Shown here: one piece after another, positions 53,211 to 61,296 of the stretch
Numbering within the stretch: position 1 is the stretch's first letter
Layout: every line of letters begins with the position of its first letter
From: JALZKA01 sp963734015
GTDB lineage: Bacteria > Actinomycetota > Thermoleophilia > Solirubrobacterales > 70-9
Direction: 5' to 3'
Assembly (NCBI GenBank): GCA_963734015.1
Contig: CAVTFG010000005.1
Location: 1 to 64,000, forward strand
DNA: 64,000 nt
The notes under the pieces: generated by a model
The model's database searches: none
The model's input: only the letters and a program-made list of their open reading frames with translations
Told to the model about the DNA's origin: nothing
Translations under genes and position numbers: made by a program

Positions 53211-54362
53211 TTAGGTCATGTGCCGGGCGATCACAACCCGCTGGATCTCGTTCGTTCCCTCGTAGATCTGGGTGATCTTCGCGTCGCGCATCATGCGTTC
53301 CACGGGGTACTCGTTCACGTAGCCGTAACCGCCGAGGACCTGCACGGCCTCCACCGTGACCTCCATGGCGGCGTCGGAGGCGAACAGCTTCGCCATCGAG
53401 CTGTAGAGGCCCAGCTGCGGATCGTTCCGGTCGGCCATGGCGCACGCCTTGTAGAGCAGCTCGCGCGCGGCGGCCGTCTTCGTCTGCATGTCGGCGAGCT
53501 TGAACTGGATGCCCTGCAGCTGGTTGATCGGCTTGCCGAAGGCCGTGCGCTCCTTCGCGTACTCGTTCGCGTAGTCGATCGCCCCCTGGGCGATTCCGAC
53601 AGCCTGCGCGCCGGCGCCCAACCGGGTCCGCTCCAGCGTGCCGAGCGCGACCGACATCCCGCGACCGACCTCGCCGATCACGTTCTCCGCCGGGACGCGA
53701 ACGTCCTCGAACACCGGCTGCCCGGTCGGCGATCCGTGGATGCCCAGCTTGTGCTCGAACTTCGGCACCGAGAAGCCGGGCGCGTCCTTCTCCACGATGA
53801 ACGCCGAGATTCTGCGCTCGTCGCGGTCGGTCACCGCGAAGACGACGTAGAAGTCGGCGATCCCGGCGTTCGTGATCCAGTTCTTGGTGCCGTTGATGAC
53901 CCAGTCCGATCCGTCCTGCTCGGCGCTGGTGCGCATCGCTCCCGGGTCCGACCCGGCGTCGGGCTCCGACAGGCAGAAGGCCGGCGATTTCTCGCCGGAC
54001 GCGCAGTCCGGAAGGAAGCGCTGCTTCAGCTCGTCCGATCCGAACAGCTGGATCGGCAGGGTGCCGAGCTCCTGGACCATCAGGATCAGAGCGACGGCGG
54101 CCGAGGCCTTCGCCAGCTCCTCGACGGCCATCTGGAGCATCAGGGTGCCGGTGCCGGTGCCGCCGTGCTCCTCGGCGAACGGAAGGCCGAGGATGTCCTG
54201 TTCGGCCAGCAGCTGCCGGATGTCCCACGGGTACTCGTCGGTCTGATCGATCTCGGCGGCGCGCGGAGCGACGCGCTCGGTCGCGATCCGGCGCACGAGA
54301 TCGCGGAAATCCTCGTGCTCCTGGGGAATCGCGTAGAGGTCGTCGTGGAGCGTCGTCGTCAT
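53211..54362 (-). CDS. Acyl-CoA dehydrogenase
   Basis: A 383-residue flavoenzyme for the first beta-oxidation step. Seen: F-C-L-S-E-P-D-A-G-S-D near residue 128, W-I-T-N-A-G near 165, R-T-A-F-G-K-P near 270, G-G-Y-G-Y near 345, and the catalytic Glu in Q-I-Y-E-G-T-N-E-I-Q near 368, typical of short- and medium-chain members. ATG start. Tightly packed upstream of the methyltransferase. Confidence 0.92.
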   Translation of the reverse strand: MTTTLHDDLYAIPQEHEDFRDLVRRIATERVAPRAAEIDQTDEYPWDIRQLLAEQDILGLPFAEEHGGTGTGTLMLQMAVEELAKASAAVALILMVQELGTLPIQLFGSDELKQRFLPDCASGEKSPAFCLSEPDAGSDPGAMRTSAEQDGSDWVINGTKNWITNAGIADFYVVFAVTDRDERRISAFIVEKDAPGFSVPKFEHKLGIHGSPTGQPVFEDVRVPAENVIGEVGRGMSVALGTLERTRLGAGAQAVGIAQGAIDYANEYAKERTAFGKPINQLQGIQFKLADMQTKTAAARELLYKACAMADRNDPQLGLYSSMAKLFASDAAMEVTVEAVQVLGGYGYVNEYPVERMMRDAKITQIYEGTNEIQRVVIARHMT

Positions 54363-54403
54363 GAATCAATCCTGCCAGCCAGGGCCCGAACGATGCCGGC
54401 CCG

Positions 54404-55585
54404 TCAGTAGACGACGACCTTGCGGCCGATCTCGGCGAACCGGTAGAGGAACTTCGCGTCCGGCTTGGGCACGCGCACGCAGCCATGCGAAGCCGGGTAG
54501 GTCGGGACCTGGGCGTACTCGTGGAAGGCGATGCCCTGGAAGAAGTACGACGCCCACGGCAGCCACTGGCTGAAGGGGACCGACCAGGACATCTTCTCCT
54601 TGCGGAAGACCGAGAACGTGCCAGCCGGTGTGGCGGTGCCGGGCGCGCCGGTCGAGATGTGGATCGCGCGCTTCGTCCGCCCGTTCTGGACGACCAGCGC
54701 CACCCCCTTGTCGCGAAAGACCTCGATCCGCTTCTTGTTCCCGTCGCCCCGCGGCTTCGGCCGGCGCGCATCCTCCAGGGCCGCCCGGGTCAGCGGACCG
54801 ACGATGCCGTCGCGGTCGAGGCCCTCCCAGGACTGGAACGCGATCACCGCCTGCTGGGTCCGATAGCCGTTGATCCCGTCCACGGCCCGTTTGGGGAGGT
54901 AGCGGAGTCGCGCGAGGCGGCGCTGGATCGAGCGCGTGCCCGCGCTCTCGGCGCCCCTGGGCCGGCGCTCGGATTCGGGCCGGCCCTCGGGCTTCGCGTA
55001 GTCGCCTCTCGCGCGTGCGGGCTCGACGCCCACACCGCCCGAGACCACCTTCGCGGACTCGACGTCGGCGAACTGCGTGAGCGTGTAGGTCACCTGGCCG
55101 AGGCGCGCGTCGAGTTCCTGTTGCTGCGCGCGGCTGCGTTTCCCCACCTCCTCGGGAATGCCGGCCACGAAGTCGCGCGAGACGCGCACCGTCGCGGTGC
55201 CGTCCTCCGCGACGTCCACCCCGGCGACCTCGGTACCGGGCGGGATCTGGGTCTGGGCCTCGACCCGTGCCCGGCGTTCGGCCTTCGTCGGGCCGGCAAC
55301 CAAAGCCTCGACCGCGGCCGCGACTTCCGATCCCGGCCCCTCCAGGCGCCGTTCGACCTTGCGGAACTGCTCCCCGGAGGTGAAATAGAGGTCGGTGTGC
55401 TCATCGCCGGTTTCCTCTCCGGGCGGCTGCTGCGCCTCATTCCCGTCACCGGACGCAGGCGCTTCGGTTTCGGGCTCGGGCGCCGGGGGCTCGCTGTCGG
55501 AGTCGCCGCCCCCGCAGCCGGCCGCCAACAGGGAAACGATCGCGAGCAGCGCTCCCGCCTGGCCCCGGTGCCGCCGACCCGTCAT
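54404..55585 (-). CDS. Lipoprotein L,D-transpeptidase (GerMN + PG-binding + YkuD)
   Basis: A 393-residue cell-wall enzyme. Signal with lipobox L-A-A-G-C (Cys24), then an acidic Pro-rich linker; a GerM/GMN-type domain (about 65-185); a peptidoglycan-binding repeat (215-270; R-Y-L-P-K-R-A-V-D-G-I-N-G-Y); and the YkuD catalytic domain with H-E-Y and S-H-G-C-V-R-V (catalytic Cys near 370). It makes 3-3 cross-links or attaches proteins to peptidoglycan outside the membrane. The GerMN addition is unusual but known in actinobacteria. Confidence 0.9.
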   Translation of the reverse strand: MTGRRHRGQAGALLAIVSLLAAGCGGGDSDSEPPAPEPETEAPASGDGNEAQQPPGEETGDEHTDLYFTSGEQFRKVERRLEGPGSEVAAAVEALVAGPTKAERRARVEAQTQIPPGTEVAGVDVAEDGTATVRVSRDFVAGIPEEVGKRSRAQQQELDARLGQVTYTLTQFADVESAKVVSGGVGVEPARARGDYAKPEGRPESERRPRGAESAGTRSIQRRLARLRYLPKRAVDGINGYRTQQAVIAFQSWEGLDRDGIVGPLTRAALEDARRPKPRGDGNKKRIEVFRDKGVALVVQNGRTKRAIHISTGAPGTATPAGTFSVFRKEKMSWSVPFSQWLPWASYFFQGIAFHEYAQVPTYPASHGCVRVPKPDAKFLYRFAEIGRKVVVY

Positions 55586-55610
55586 GCGCGTGGAGGCTAG
55601 CCGGAGGTCG

Positions 55611-56015
55611 CTAGAACGCCGGGGCGGCCTCTCGGAGCGCGCTGCGAATGCGCTCGAGCAGCCATTCGTACGAGCCCGGCTCGCCGAACTCCGCGATACG
55701 GCGCCAACCCGCGAGCGCGCGCTCGAGGACGTCGGGCGCGAAGCGGCCGAGCACGGTCACCTCCGCCTTCTCGGTGTTCCCACTGTGGCGGACGGCGTAG
55801 AGCTCCTCCGTGTCAGCGATCCACGCCGCCCGGTAGGTCGCGCCGTGGACACTGCGCCAGTTGAGGCCGAGGTCGCGCTCGAGCGAAGGGCCCCGCCGCG
55901 GGTCCGCGTCGTAAAACGAGCGCATCGCCGGGTCCATGGAGTCGCTGGCGCGCTGGCGCGTCCAGCGGCCGGCCTTCGCGCGGGGACGGTGACGCTGCTG
56001 CTTGGACTCGGGCAC
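55611..56015 (-). CDS. Hypothetical protein
   Basis: About 134 residues from a GTG at 56015; a GTG at 56066 or ATG at residue 28 are alternative starts. I do not recognise a family. The N-terminus is very basic; the core reads R-S-F-Y-D-A-D-P-R-R-G then Y-R-A-A-W-I-A-D-T-E-E-L-Y-A-V-R-H, suggesting a small alpha/beta domain. It lies 26 bases upstream of the L,D-transpeptidase and is probably cotranscribed. Confidence 0.55.
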   Translation of the reverse strand: MPESKQQRHRPRAKAGRWTRQRASDSMDPAMRSFYDADPRRGPSLERDLGLNWRSVHGATYRAAWIADTEELYAVRHSGNTEKAEVTVLGRFAPDVLERALAGWRRIAEFGEPGSYEWLLERIRSALREAAPAF

Positions 56016-56104
56016 AGTTCCGCCAGCATGCCAACGCCGGAGGCAGGCCTCAATGTGGCCCGCCACCGAATCGGGGTGCGGTTATCCGTACGGCGTACGG
56101 GTGC

Positions 56105-56197
56105 TCAGAACCCGCCGTTCATCGAAACCGCCAAGGCGAAGCCGGTCGTCATCGCCAGCAATAGGAAAGCCACAGCCGTCTTCGTCGTGCGTGTCAT
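56105..56197 (-). CDS. Very small single-helix membrane protein (30 residues)
   Basis: An ATG with GAGGGG nine bases upstream starts a 30-codon frame: a basic start M-T-R-T-T-K-T, then one hydrophobic helix (A-V-A-F-L-L-L-A-M-T-T-G-F-A-L-A-V) and M-N-G-G-F. It fills a gap of about 290 bases after the MFS gene that otherwise looks empty. Too short for standard gene finders; expression is unproven. Confidence 0.4.
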   Translation of the reverse strand: MTRTTKTAVAFLLLAMTTGFALAVSMNGGF

Positions 56198-56350
56198 TCA
56201 CATCCCCTCGGTCCGATGCCCCGGACGATGCAGTCAACCGTCCTCCGGGACCGCCGACAAGCGCCTGGCGGAAAGTTCACCCAATATGGGGATCATGGGT
56301 TTCGGTAAGCCGAGTACCTGCTTCCAGGTGCCCGGCTCGGTGCCCTGGGC

Positions 56351-57856
56351 TCAGCTGCCCTCGGAATAGGCGGGCTCGCGTCCCATCGCGTCCCGCTCCC
56401 GCTGTTCGTCCTCGCCGGCCGCGGGCTCCGGGCGCAGGATCGCGATCGCAGCGACGACGGCGAGGCCGATCAGCGCGGCGCCGATCAGAAACGCCAGGTG
56501 GTAGCCGGAGTTGAGGGCGGATGCGTTGGAGACGCCATCCGCCAGCAGGGAGTCGGTGCGCTCCGTCGCGAGGGTCGCGAGGACCGCGAGGCCGATCGCG
56601 CCTCCCACCTGGACGGTGGTGTTGACGAGGCCCGAGGCCAGGCCGGCGTCGCTCTGCGTGGCGCCCGACATCGCGAGCGTCATCAGGGCGGGGAACGCCA
56701 GGCCGGCGCCGAGCCCGAGCAGCAGCATGACCGGCAGGACGTCCGTGACCCAGCTCCCGTCGACCGGGGCGCGCGAGAAGAGCACGAGCCCGGCGGCGGC
56801 CGAGATCAGGCCGGCGATGAGCGTGGGGCGCGGGCCGACGCCCATGATCAGCTTCTCGGCGTAGCCGAGGGACAGGGTTCCCATGACGATGCACGACGGG
56901 AGGAACGCAAGCCCGACCTCGAGCGCGGTGTAGCCGAGGATGCCCTGCAGGTAGAGCGCTCCGAGGAAGAACATGCCGAAGAACCCGACCACCAGCAGCG
57001 CCATGACGACGTTCGCGCCGACGACGTTCCGCGACCGGAACAGGCGGAGTGGCATCAGGGGGTTGGGGATCCGCGCCTGCCGGGCGACGAACGCCGCGAG
57101 GAGCGCGAGCGCGGTAGCGCCGAGGCCGAGGGTCTGGGTGGAGCCCCAACCCTGCTCGCCCGCCTCGAGCAGCGCGTATACGCCCAGCATCACGCCGGCG
57201 GTGATCAGGACGGCGCCGGGGATGTCCGCGCCGGCGGCGAAGCCGATGCCCTTGCGGTCCTCGACCAGCCGTACGGTCAGCAGGGCGATCGCGATCCCAA
57301 CCGGCAGGTTGATCACGAAGATCCAGTGCCAGTTGATCGCCTCGGTGAGGATCCCGCCCGCGAGCAGGCCGATCGAGGCGCCCGCGGAGGCGACGAAGCT
57401 GTAGACGCCGATCGCCTTCGCCTGCTCCCGGGGCTCCGGGAACATCGTCACGATCATGCCGAGGATGACGGCCGACGAGACCGCGCCGCCGGCGCCCTGG
57501 ATGAAGCGCGCGGCGATCAGCATTCCCTGGCTCGTTGCGACCGCGCAGACCAGGGACGCGATCGTGAACACGGCGAGGCCGATCAGGAAGATCCGGCGTT
57601 GGCCGAACAGGTCGCCGAGGCGCCCGGCGAGCAGCAACAGTCCGCCGAACGCGATCAGGTACGCGTTGACGACCCATGCCAGGGTCGACTGCGAGAAGCC
57701 GAGGTCGTCCTGAATCGAGGGCAGCGCAACGTTCACGATCGTCGCGTCGAGGACGATCATGAGCATGCCTCCGCAGAGGACGTAGAGGGCCATCCAGCGG
57801 CTTCGGTCGGTGTCGGCAGTCACGGTTCTTGGTCTCCTTGGGTCGCGTTCGGACAT
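56351..57856 (-). CDS. MFS transporter, DHA2 (EmrB/QacA) family
   Basis: A 501-residue, 14-helix drug:proton antiporter-type exporter. Seen: L-D-A-T-I-V-N-V-A-L-P motif near residue 37 (antiporter motif D1), G-R-L-G-D-L-F-G-Q-R-R near 80 (motif A), R-F-I-Q-G-A-G-G-A near 117 (motif B) and G-P-x-L/I-G-G-like motif C as S-I-G-L-L-A-G-G-I near 162. The substrate is unknown. No regulator is next to it. Divergent from the PII gene. Confidence 0.9.
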   Translation of the reverse strand: MSERDPRRPRTVTADTDRSRWMALYVLCGGMLMIVLDATIVNVALPSIQDDLGFSQSTLAWVVNAYLIAFGGLLLLAGRLGDLFGQRRIFLIGLAVFTIASLVCAVATSQGMLIAARFIQGAGGAVSSAVILGMIVTMFPEPREQAKAIGVYSFVASAGASIGLLAGGILTEAINWHWIFVINLPVGIAIALLTVRLVEDRKGIGFAAGADIPGAVLITAGVMLGVYALLEAGEQGWGSTQTLGLGATALALLAAFVARQARIPNPLMPLRLFRSRNVVGANVVMALLVVGFFGMFFLGALYLQGILGYTALEVGLAFLPSCIVMGTLSLGYAEKLIMGVGPRPTLIAGLISAAAGLVLFSRAPVDGSWVTDVLPVMLLLGLGAGLAFPALMTLAMSGATQSDAGLASGLVNTTVQVGGAIGLAVLATLATERTDSLLADGVSNASALNSGYHLAFLIGAALIGLAVVAAIAILRPEPAAGEDEQRERDAMGREPAYSEGS

Positions 57857-58017
57857 AGAGACCCCGGCCCGCGCGAAAACTCATCGTGGCTCTCGCGGCC
57901 GGTGGGAGGCCTAGAAACCCGGTAGTTGCGGATTCGGCTTCGGCAAGGGGTGTTCGGGCCGCGCGAGCGCGGTTACGATCGCGCGCGCTCCGAAGGTCCG
58001 CTAGTCAAGGGAGGCTC

Positions 58018-58371
58018 GTGAAGCTCGTCATCGGCATCGTTCGGCCGGAGAAGGCGAACGACGTGTTGGAGGCGCTCTATCGCGCCGAGGTACGGGGTGT
58101 TTCGATCTCGAACGTCCAGGGTCACGGGGGCGAGCTGGACCGGGTCGAGACCTATCGCGGGACGACCGTCAAGGTCGGGCTCGCGGACAAGGTGCGCTTC
58201 GAGATCGCGGTCTCCGACGACTTCGTCCAGCCCGCGATCGACGCCCTCTGCGACGGCGGGCGCACGGGCGAGGTCGGGGACGGAAAGATCTTCGTCGTTC
58301 CGCTCGAGCGGGCGGTCCGCATCCGGACCGGCGAGACCGATCAGGGCGCCGTGACTCCGGTAGGTAGCTGA
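58018..58371 (+). CDS. glnK: PII nitrogen regulatory protein (GlnK/GlnB)
   Basis: A 117-residue PII trimer subunit that senses ATP/ADP and 2-oxoglutarate and controls the ammonium channel. Seen: K-L-V-I-G-I-V-R-P-E-K, V-Q-G-H-G-G near residue 37, T-loop E-T-Y-R-G with the modifiable Tyr near 50, and G-D-G-K-I-F-V near 88. The T-loop sequence (T-T-V-K-V-G-L-A-D-K-V) differs from enteric GlnK. GTG start with AAGGGAGG. Its stop overlaps the leader ORF before amt (TGATG). Confidence 0.92.
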   Translation: MKLVIGIVRPEKANDVLEALYRAEVRGVSISNVQGHGGELDRVETYRGTTVKVGLADKVRFEIAVSDDFVQPAIDALCDGGRTGEVGDGKIFVVPLERAVRIRTGETDQGAVTPVGS

Positions 58372-58427
58372 TGAGCGACGTAAGGCGCGAAACCATGTTC
58401 GCCCCCCTGGCAAGGGAGATCTCATGA
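58371..58427 (+). promoter_or_regulatory. Conserved leader element, copy A (leader peptide/structured RNA)
   Basis: Fills the whole gap between the PII stop and amt. It encodes MSDVRRETMFAPLAREIS; its ATG overlaps the PII stop and its TGA overlaps the amt ATG. Possible folds: ATGAG (58371-58375) with CTCAT (58421-58425, covering the amt start), GCGAA (58387-58391) with TTCGC (58398-58402), and CCCT (58405-58408) with AGGG (58413-58416), which is the amt Shine-Dalgarno. Nearly identical to the element at 22620. Confidence 0.7.
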
Positions 58428-59764
58428 TCGACGCGGTCGGCATCGTCGCTCAGGCCGAAGCGATCGACACCGGAGACACGGCGTGGATGCTGATGGCAAC
58501 CGCGCTCGTGATCCTGATGACGATCGGGCTCGGGCTGTTCTACGCCGGGCTGGTGCGGGCGAAGAACGCGCTGAACACATTCATGATGTGCGTCGCAGCG
58601 CTGGCGGTGGTGACCATCTCGTGGGCGCTCGTCGGCTACTCGCTCGCCTTCGGCGAGGGCAACGGGTTCATCGGCAACTTCGACTACGCGTTCCTGCAGG
58701 GCGTCGGCTTCGAGCCGTACGCCGAGGGGCAGACGATCCCGCATCTCGTCTTCTTCGCCTTCCAGGGGAGCTTCTGCATCATCACCGCGGCGCTGGTCTC
58801 GGGCGCGGTCGTTGAGAGGATGCGCTTCTCCAGCTACCTGATCTTCATCGCGCTGTGGTCGATCTTCGTTTACCCGGTGATGGCGCACTGGGTCTTCGGC
58901 GGGGGGTTCCTGTTCGACCGCGGCACGCTCGACTTCGCGGGCGGCATCTCGGTCGAGATGGGCTCGGGGTTCTCGGCCCTGGCGGCGGCGCTCATCGTCG
59001 GCGCGCGCAAGGACTACGGGCGCCAGGCGCTCCTGCCGCACAACGCGGTGCTCGTTCTGCTCGGCGCGGGACTGCTCTGGTTCGGATGGTTCGGCTTCAA
59101 CGGGGGAAGCGGGCTCGGCACCGGGCAGCAGAGCGTGCTCGCGTTCGCCAACACGCTCCTGACGCCGGCGGTGTGCCTCGCGGCATGGTTTGCGCTGGAC
59201 GCGATCCGCGGCCGCAAGGTCACCGCGATCGGGGCGGCGACCGCGATCATCGTCGGCTGCGTCGCGATCACGCCGGCGGGCGGCTTCGTCAGCCCCGGCT
59301 GGGCGATGGCCCTCGGCCTCGTCGCGACCATCCCCTGCTACGCGCTGGTCGCCTGGCGGCCGCGCACCCGGGTGGACGAGACCCTCGACGTCCTCGCCGT
59401 GCATGGCCTGGCCGGCTTCGTCGGAATCCTGTTCATCGGCTTCGTCGCCCAGGAAGCGTGGAACGGCGTCGCGGCGGCAGGCCTCGCTCCCACCGGCGAC
59501 GGGCTCCTGTACGGCGATGCGTCACTGCTCGGAGACCAGGCCCTTGCCGCGCTCGTCGCGCCGCTCTATGCGTTCGCGGCAACGTTCGTCCTCCTCAAGG
59601 CGATCGGGTTCGTCACCAGCCTGCGCGCGACCGAGCGTGAGGAGGCGATCGGGATGGACGTCATCTACCACGGCGAGGAGGCCTATCCGACGGGCGAGGG
59701 CGCGATCCTGGTCCCGACGGAGTCGAGGGTGGAGCGCCCCGTGCCGGCCGCGGACTCGCGCTAG
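58424..59764 (+). CDS. amt: Ammonium transporter Amt with Glu in place of the first twin-His
   Basis: A 446-residue, 11-helix Amt. Seen: G-L-G-L-F-Y-A-G-L-V-R near residue 35, F-Q-G-S-F-C-I-I-T-A-A-L near 113 (Phe gate), the conserved D-F-A-G-G near 170, W-F-G-W-F-G-F-N near 219, and V-H-G-L-A-G near 326 (His327, second twin-His). The first twin-His position is Glu178 (S-V-E-M-G-S). In fungal Mep1/Mep3 the same position is Glu. Controlled by the upstream PII. Confidence 0.93.
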   Translation: MIDAVGIVAQAEAIDTGDTAWMLMATALVILMTIGLGLFYAGLVRAKNALNTFMMCVAALAVVTISWALVGYSLAFGEGNGFIGNFDYAFLQGVGFEPYAEGQTIPHLVFFAFQGSFCIITAALVSGAVVERMRFSSYLIFIALWSIFVYPVMAHWVFGGGFLFDRGTLDFAGGISVEMGSGFSALAAALIVGARKDYGRQALLPHNAVLVLLGAGLLWFGWFGFNGGSGLGTGQQSVLAFANTLLTPAVCLAAWFALDAIRGRKVTAIGAATAIIVGCVAITPAGGFVSPGWAMALGLVATIPCYALVAWRPRTRVDETLDVLAVHGLAGFVGILFIGFVAQEAWNGVAAAGLAPTGDGLLYGDASLLGDQALAALVAPLYAFAATFVLLKAIGFVTSLRATEREEAIGMDVIYHGEEAYPTGEGAILVPTESRVERPVPAADSR

Positions 59765-59770
59765 GTCCTG

Positions 59771-60808
59771 CTAGGACAGGCTTGCCGGCAGGCCGAAGCG
59801 CTCGAAGAGCGACGGCGTGCGGAACGCGAAGACCTGAGCGATCGAGTCGCGGCGGACCGTGAGGACGTCCAGCGCGATCGGGAGGTAGCGGCCGGCCTCG
59901 GCGTCGAGCGCGTAGGTGCCGACGGCGAGCTGGCCGTTCGCCTGGGTCGGCGCGTAGCGCAGCCGGGGAGGCGGACCCTCGGGCATCAGCCAGCACCCGG
60001 CGACGGCGTCGCGGCCGCGCTGCCAACCGGCGTACGGAGGCATGGAGAACTCGGCGTCGTCGGCAAGCATCGCGACGATCGCGGTGACGTCACCCTGCTC
60101 GAACGCCGTGATGAACCGCTCGACGAGCGCGCGCGCCGCACCGTCTCCGAGGGACCGGATCGTCGCCTGCTGGCTGCGCTCCGGCAGGCGCTCCTCCACC
60201 ACCCTGCGCGCCCGCTGCAGCGCGCTGTTGACGGATGCCGGCGTCGTGTCGAGCGCCTGGGCGGTCTCGCGAGCGGAGAAGCCGAGGACCTCCCGGAGGA
60301 TCAGGACAGCCCGTTGGCGCGGCGGCAGGTGCTGGAGCGCGGCGATGAACGCGAGCTCGACCGCCTCGCGCCGCTCGTACCGGGCCTCGGGCGCCGCGTA
60401 TCCGGCTTCGAGGCCGAGCTCCGAGTCCGGGTAGGGCTCGACCCAGAGGTGCTCGGACAGCGGCTCCCCCGGCGGAGCGGCCGGGTCGGTCGGAGGGCCG
60501 TAGTCGATCGGCAGCACGCGCTTGGGACGGCGGGCGATCGCGTCGAGGCAAGCGTTGGTCGTGATCCGGTGAAGCCACGAGTGGGTGGCGCTGCGACCCT
60601 CGAACCTCGGCAGGCCGCGCCACGCGCGGAGCATGGCGTCCTGGAGCGCGTCGTCGGCGTCGTGCAGCGAGCCGAGCATCCGGTAGCAGTGGGCGTGCAG
60701 GTCGGCACGGTGCGGCTCGATCAGCGCGCAAAAGGCGTGCTCATCGCCCGCTCGCGCCTGCTCGAGCAGCTCCCGCTCCTTGGTCATGAGGCCGGTGCTC
60801 GCTGGCAT
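59771..60808 (-). CDS. ECF sigma factor with SnoaL-like C-terminus (SigX5/TIGR02960 type)
   Basis: A 345-residue RNA polymerase sigma factor. Region 2: Y-R-M-L-G-S-L-H-D-A-D-D-A-L-Q-D near residue 42; region 4: L-P-P-R-Q-R-A-V-L-I-L-R-E-V-L-G near 160 with the helix-turn-helix. A typical linker contains D-Y-G-P-P-T-D-P-A-A-P-P near 102. Residues 220-340 are a SnoaL-like domain, which replaces a separate anti-sigma factor in such groups. ATG with AGGAAGAG. Target promoters are not visible here. Confidence 0.9.
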   Translation of the reverse strand: MPASTGLMTKERELLEQARAGDEHAFCALIEPHRADLHAHCYRMLGSLHDADDALQDAMLRAWRGLPRFEGRSATHSWLHRITTNACLDAIARRPKRVLPIDYGPPTDPAAPPGEPLSEHLWVEPYPDSELGLEAGYAAPEARYERREAVELAFIAALQHLPPRQRAVLILREVLGFSARETAQALDTTPASVNSALQRARRVVEERLPERSQQATIRSLGDGAARALVERFITAFEQGDVTAIVAMLADDAEFSMPPYAGWQRGRDAVAGCWLMPEGPPPRLRYAPTQANGQLAVGTYALDAEAGRYLPIALDVLTVRRDSIAQVFAFRTPSLFERFGLPASLS

Positions 60809-60894
60809 CCTCTTCCTGTTAGACGGTCGCGATCCGGTGAATTCATCGGACCGCGATTAATTTGGGGGCACGCCCGGAGTCTAAGAAGACAGGC

Positions 60895-61296
60895 ATGCCG
60901 CCCCCTCCCGGGAACCGCGTCGTCCATCTCGAGCTCTGCACCCCGAACCTGCCCCGGGCGTGCTCCTTCTACACGCGGCTCTTCGACTGGCGGGCCGAGA
61001 CGGTCCACATCGGCGCCGGGCGCTACCTCGCGCTCGACCTCGGGGCCGCCGTGGAGGGCGGGGTCGCCGAACAGGACCGGGAGCAGCCGATCTGGCTCCC
61101 CTACGTCGAGGTCGCCGACGTGGAAGCAGCGACGAACCGCGCCCGGTCTCTCGGAGGATCGGTGTCGCTGGAGCCCCGCGAGGGACCGGCCGGCTGGCGG
61201 AGCGTCGTCGGCGGGCCCGCCGCGGCCGAGATCGCCCTCTGGCAGCCCAAGGCGCCGGCCGCGTTAGCCGACAACCGTCTGTCGCCTGGTCTTTGA
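60895..61296 (+). CDS. VOC (glyoxalase/bleomycin-resistance) family protein
   Basis: A 133-residue single VOC domain. Seen: V-V-H-L-E-L-C-T-P-N near residue 8 (metal His/Glu), F-Y-T-R-L-F-D-W near 24, and an end with E-I-A-L-W-Q-P-K that carries the second Glu. Reaction unknown; family members bind metals and small ligands. Its last 33 bases overlap the convergent secreted protein gene. Confidence 0.85.
   Translation: MPPPPGNRVVHLELCTPNLPRACSFYTRLFDWRAETVHIGAGRYLALDLGAAVEGGVAEQDREQPIWLPYVEVADVEAATNRARSLGGSVSLEPREGPAGWRSVVGGPAAAEIALWQPKAPAALADNRLSPGL

Noticed and set aside
58371..58427. ANTAR-type target hairpin in the leader element
   Set aside because: The middle hairpin has a 6-base loop starting with A, but the fourth loop base is A instead of the conserved G and a second such hairpin is missing.
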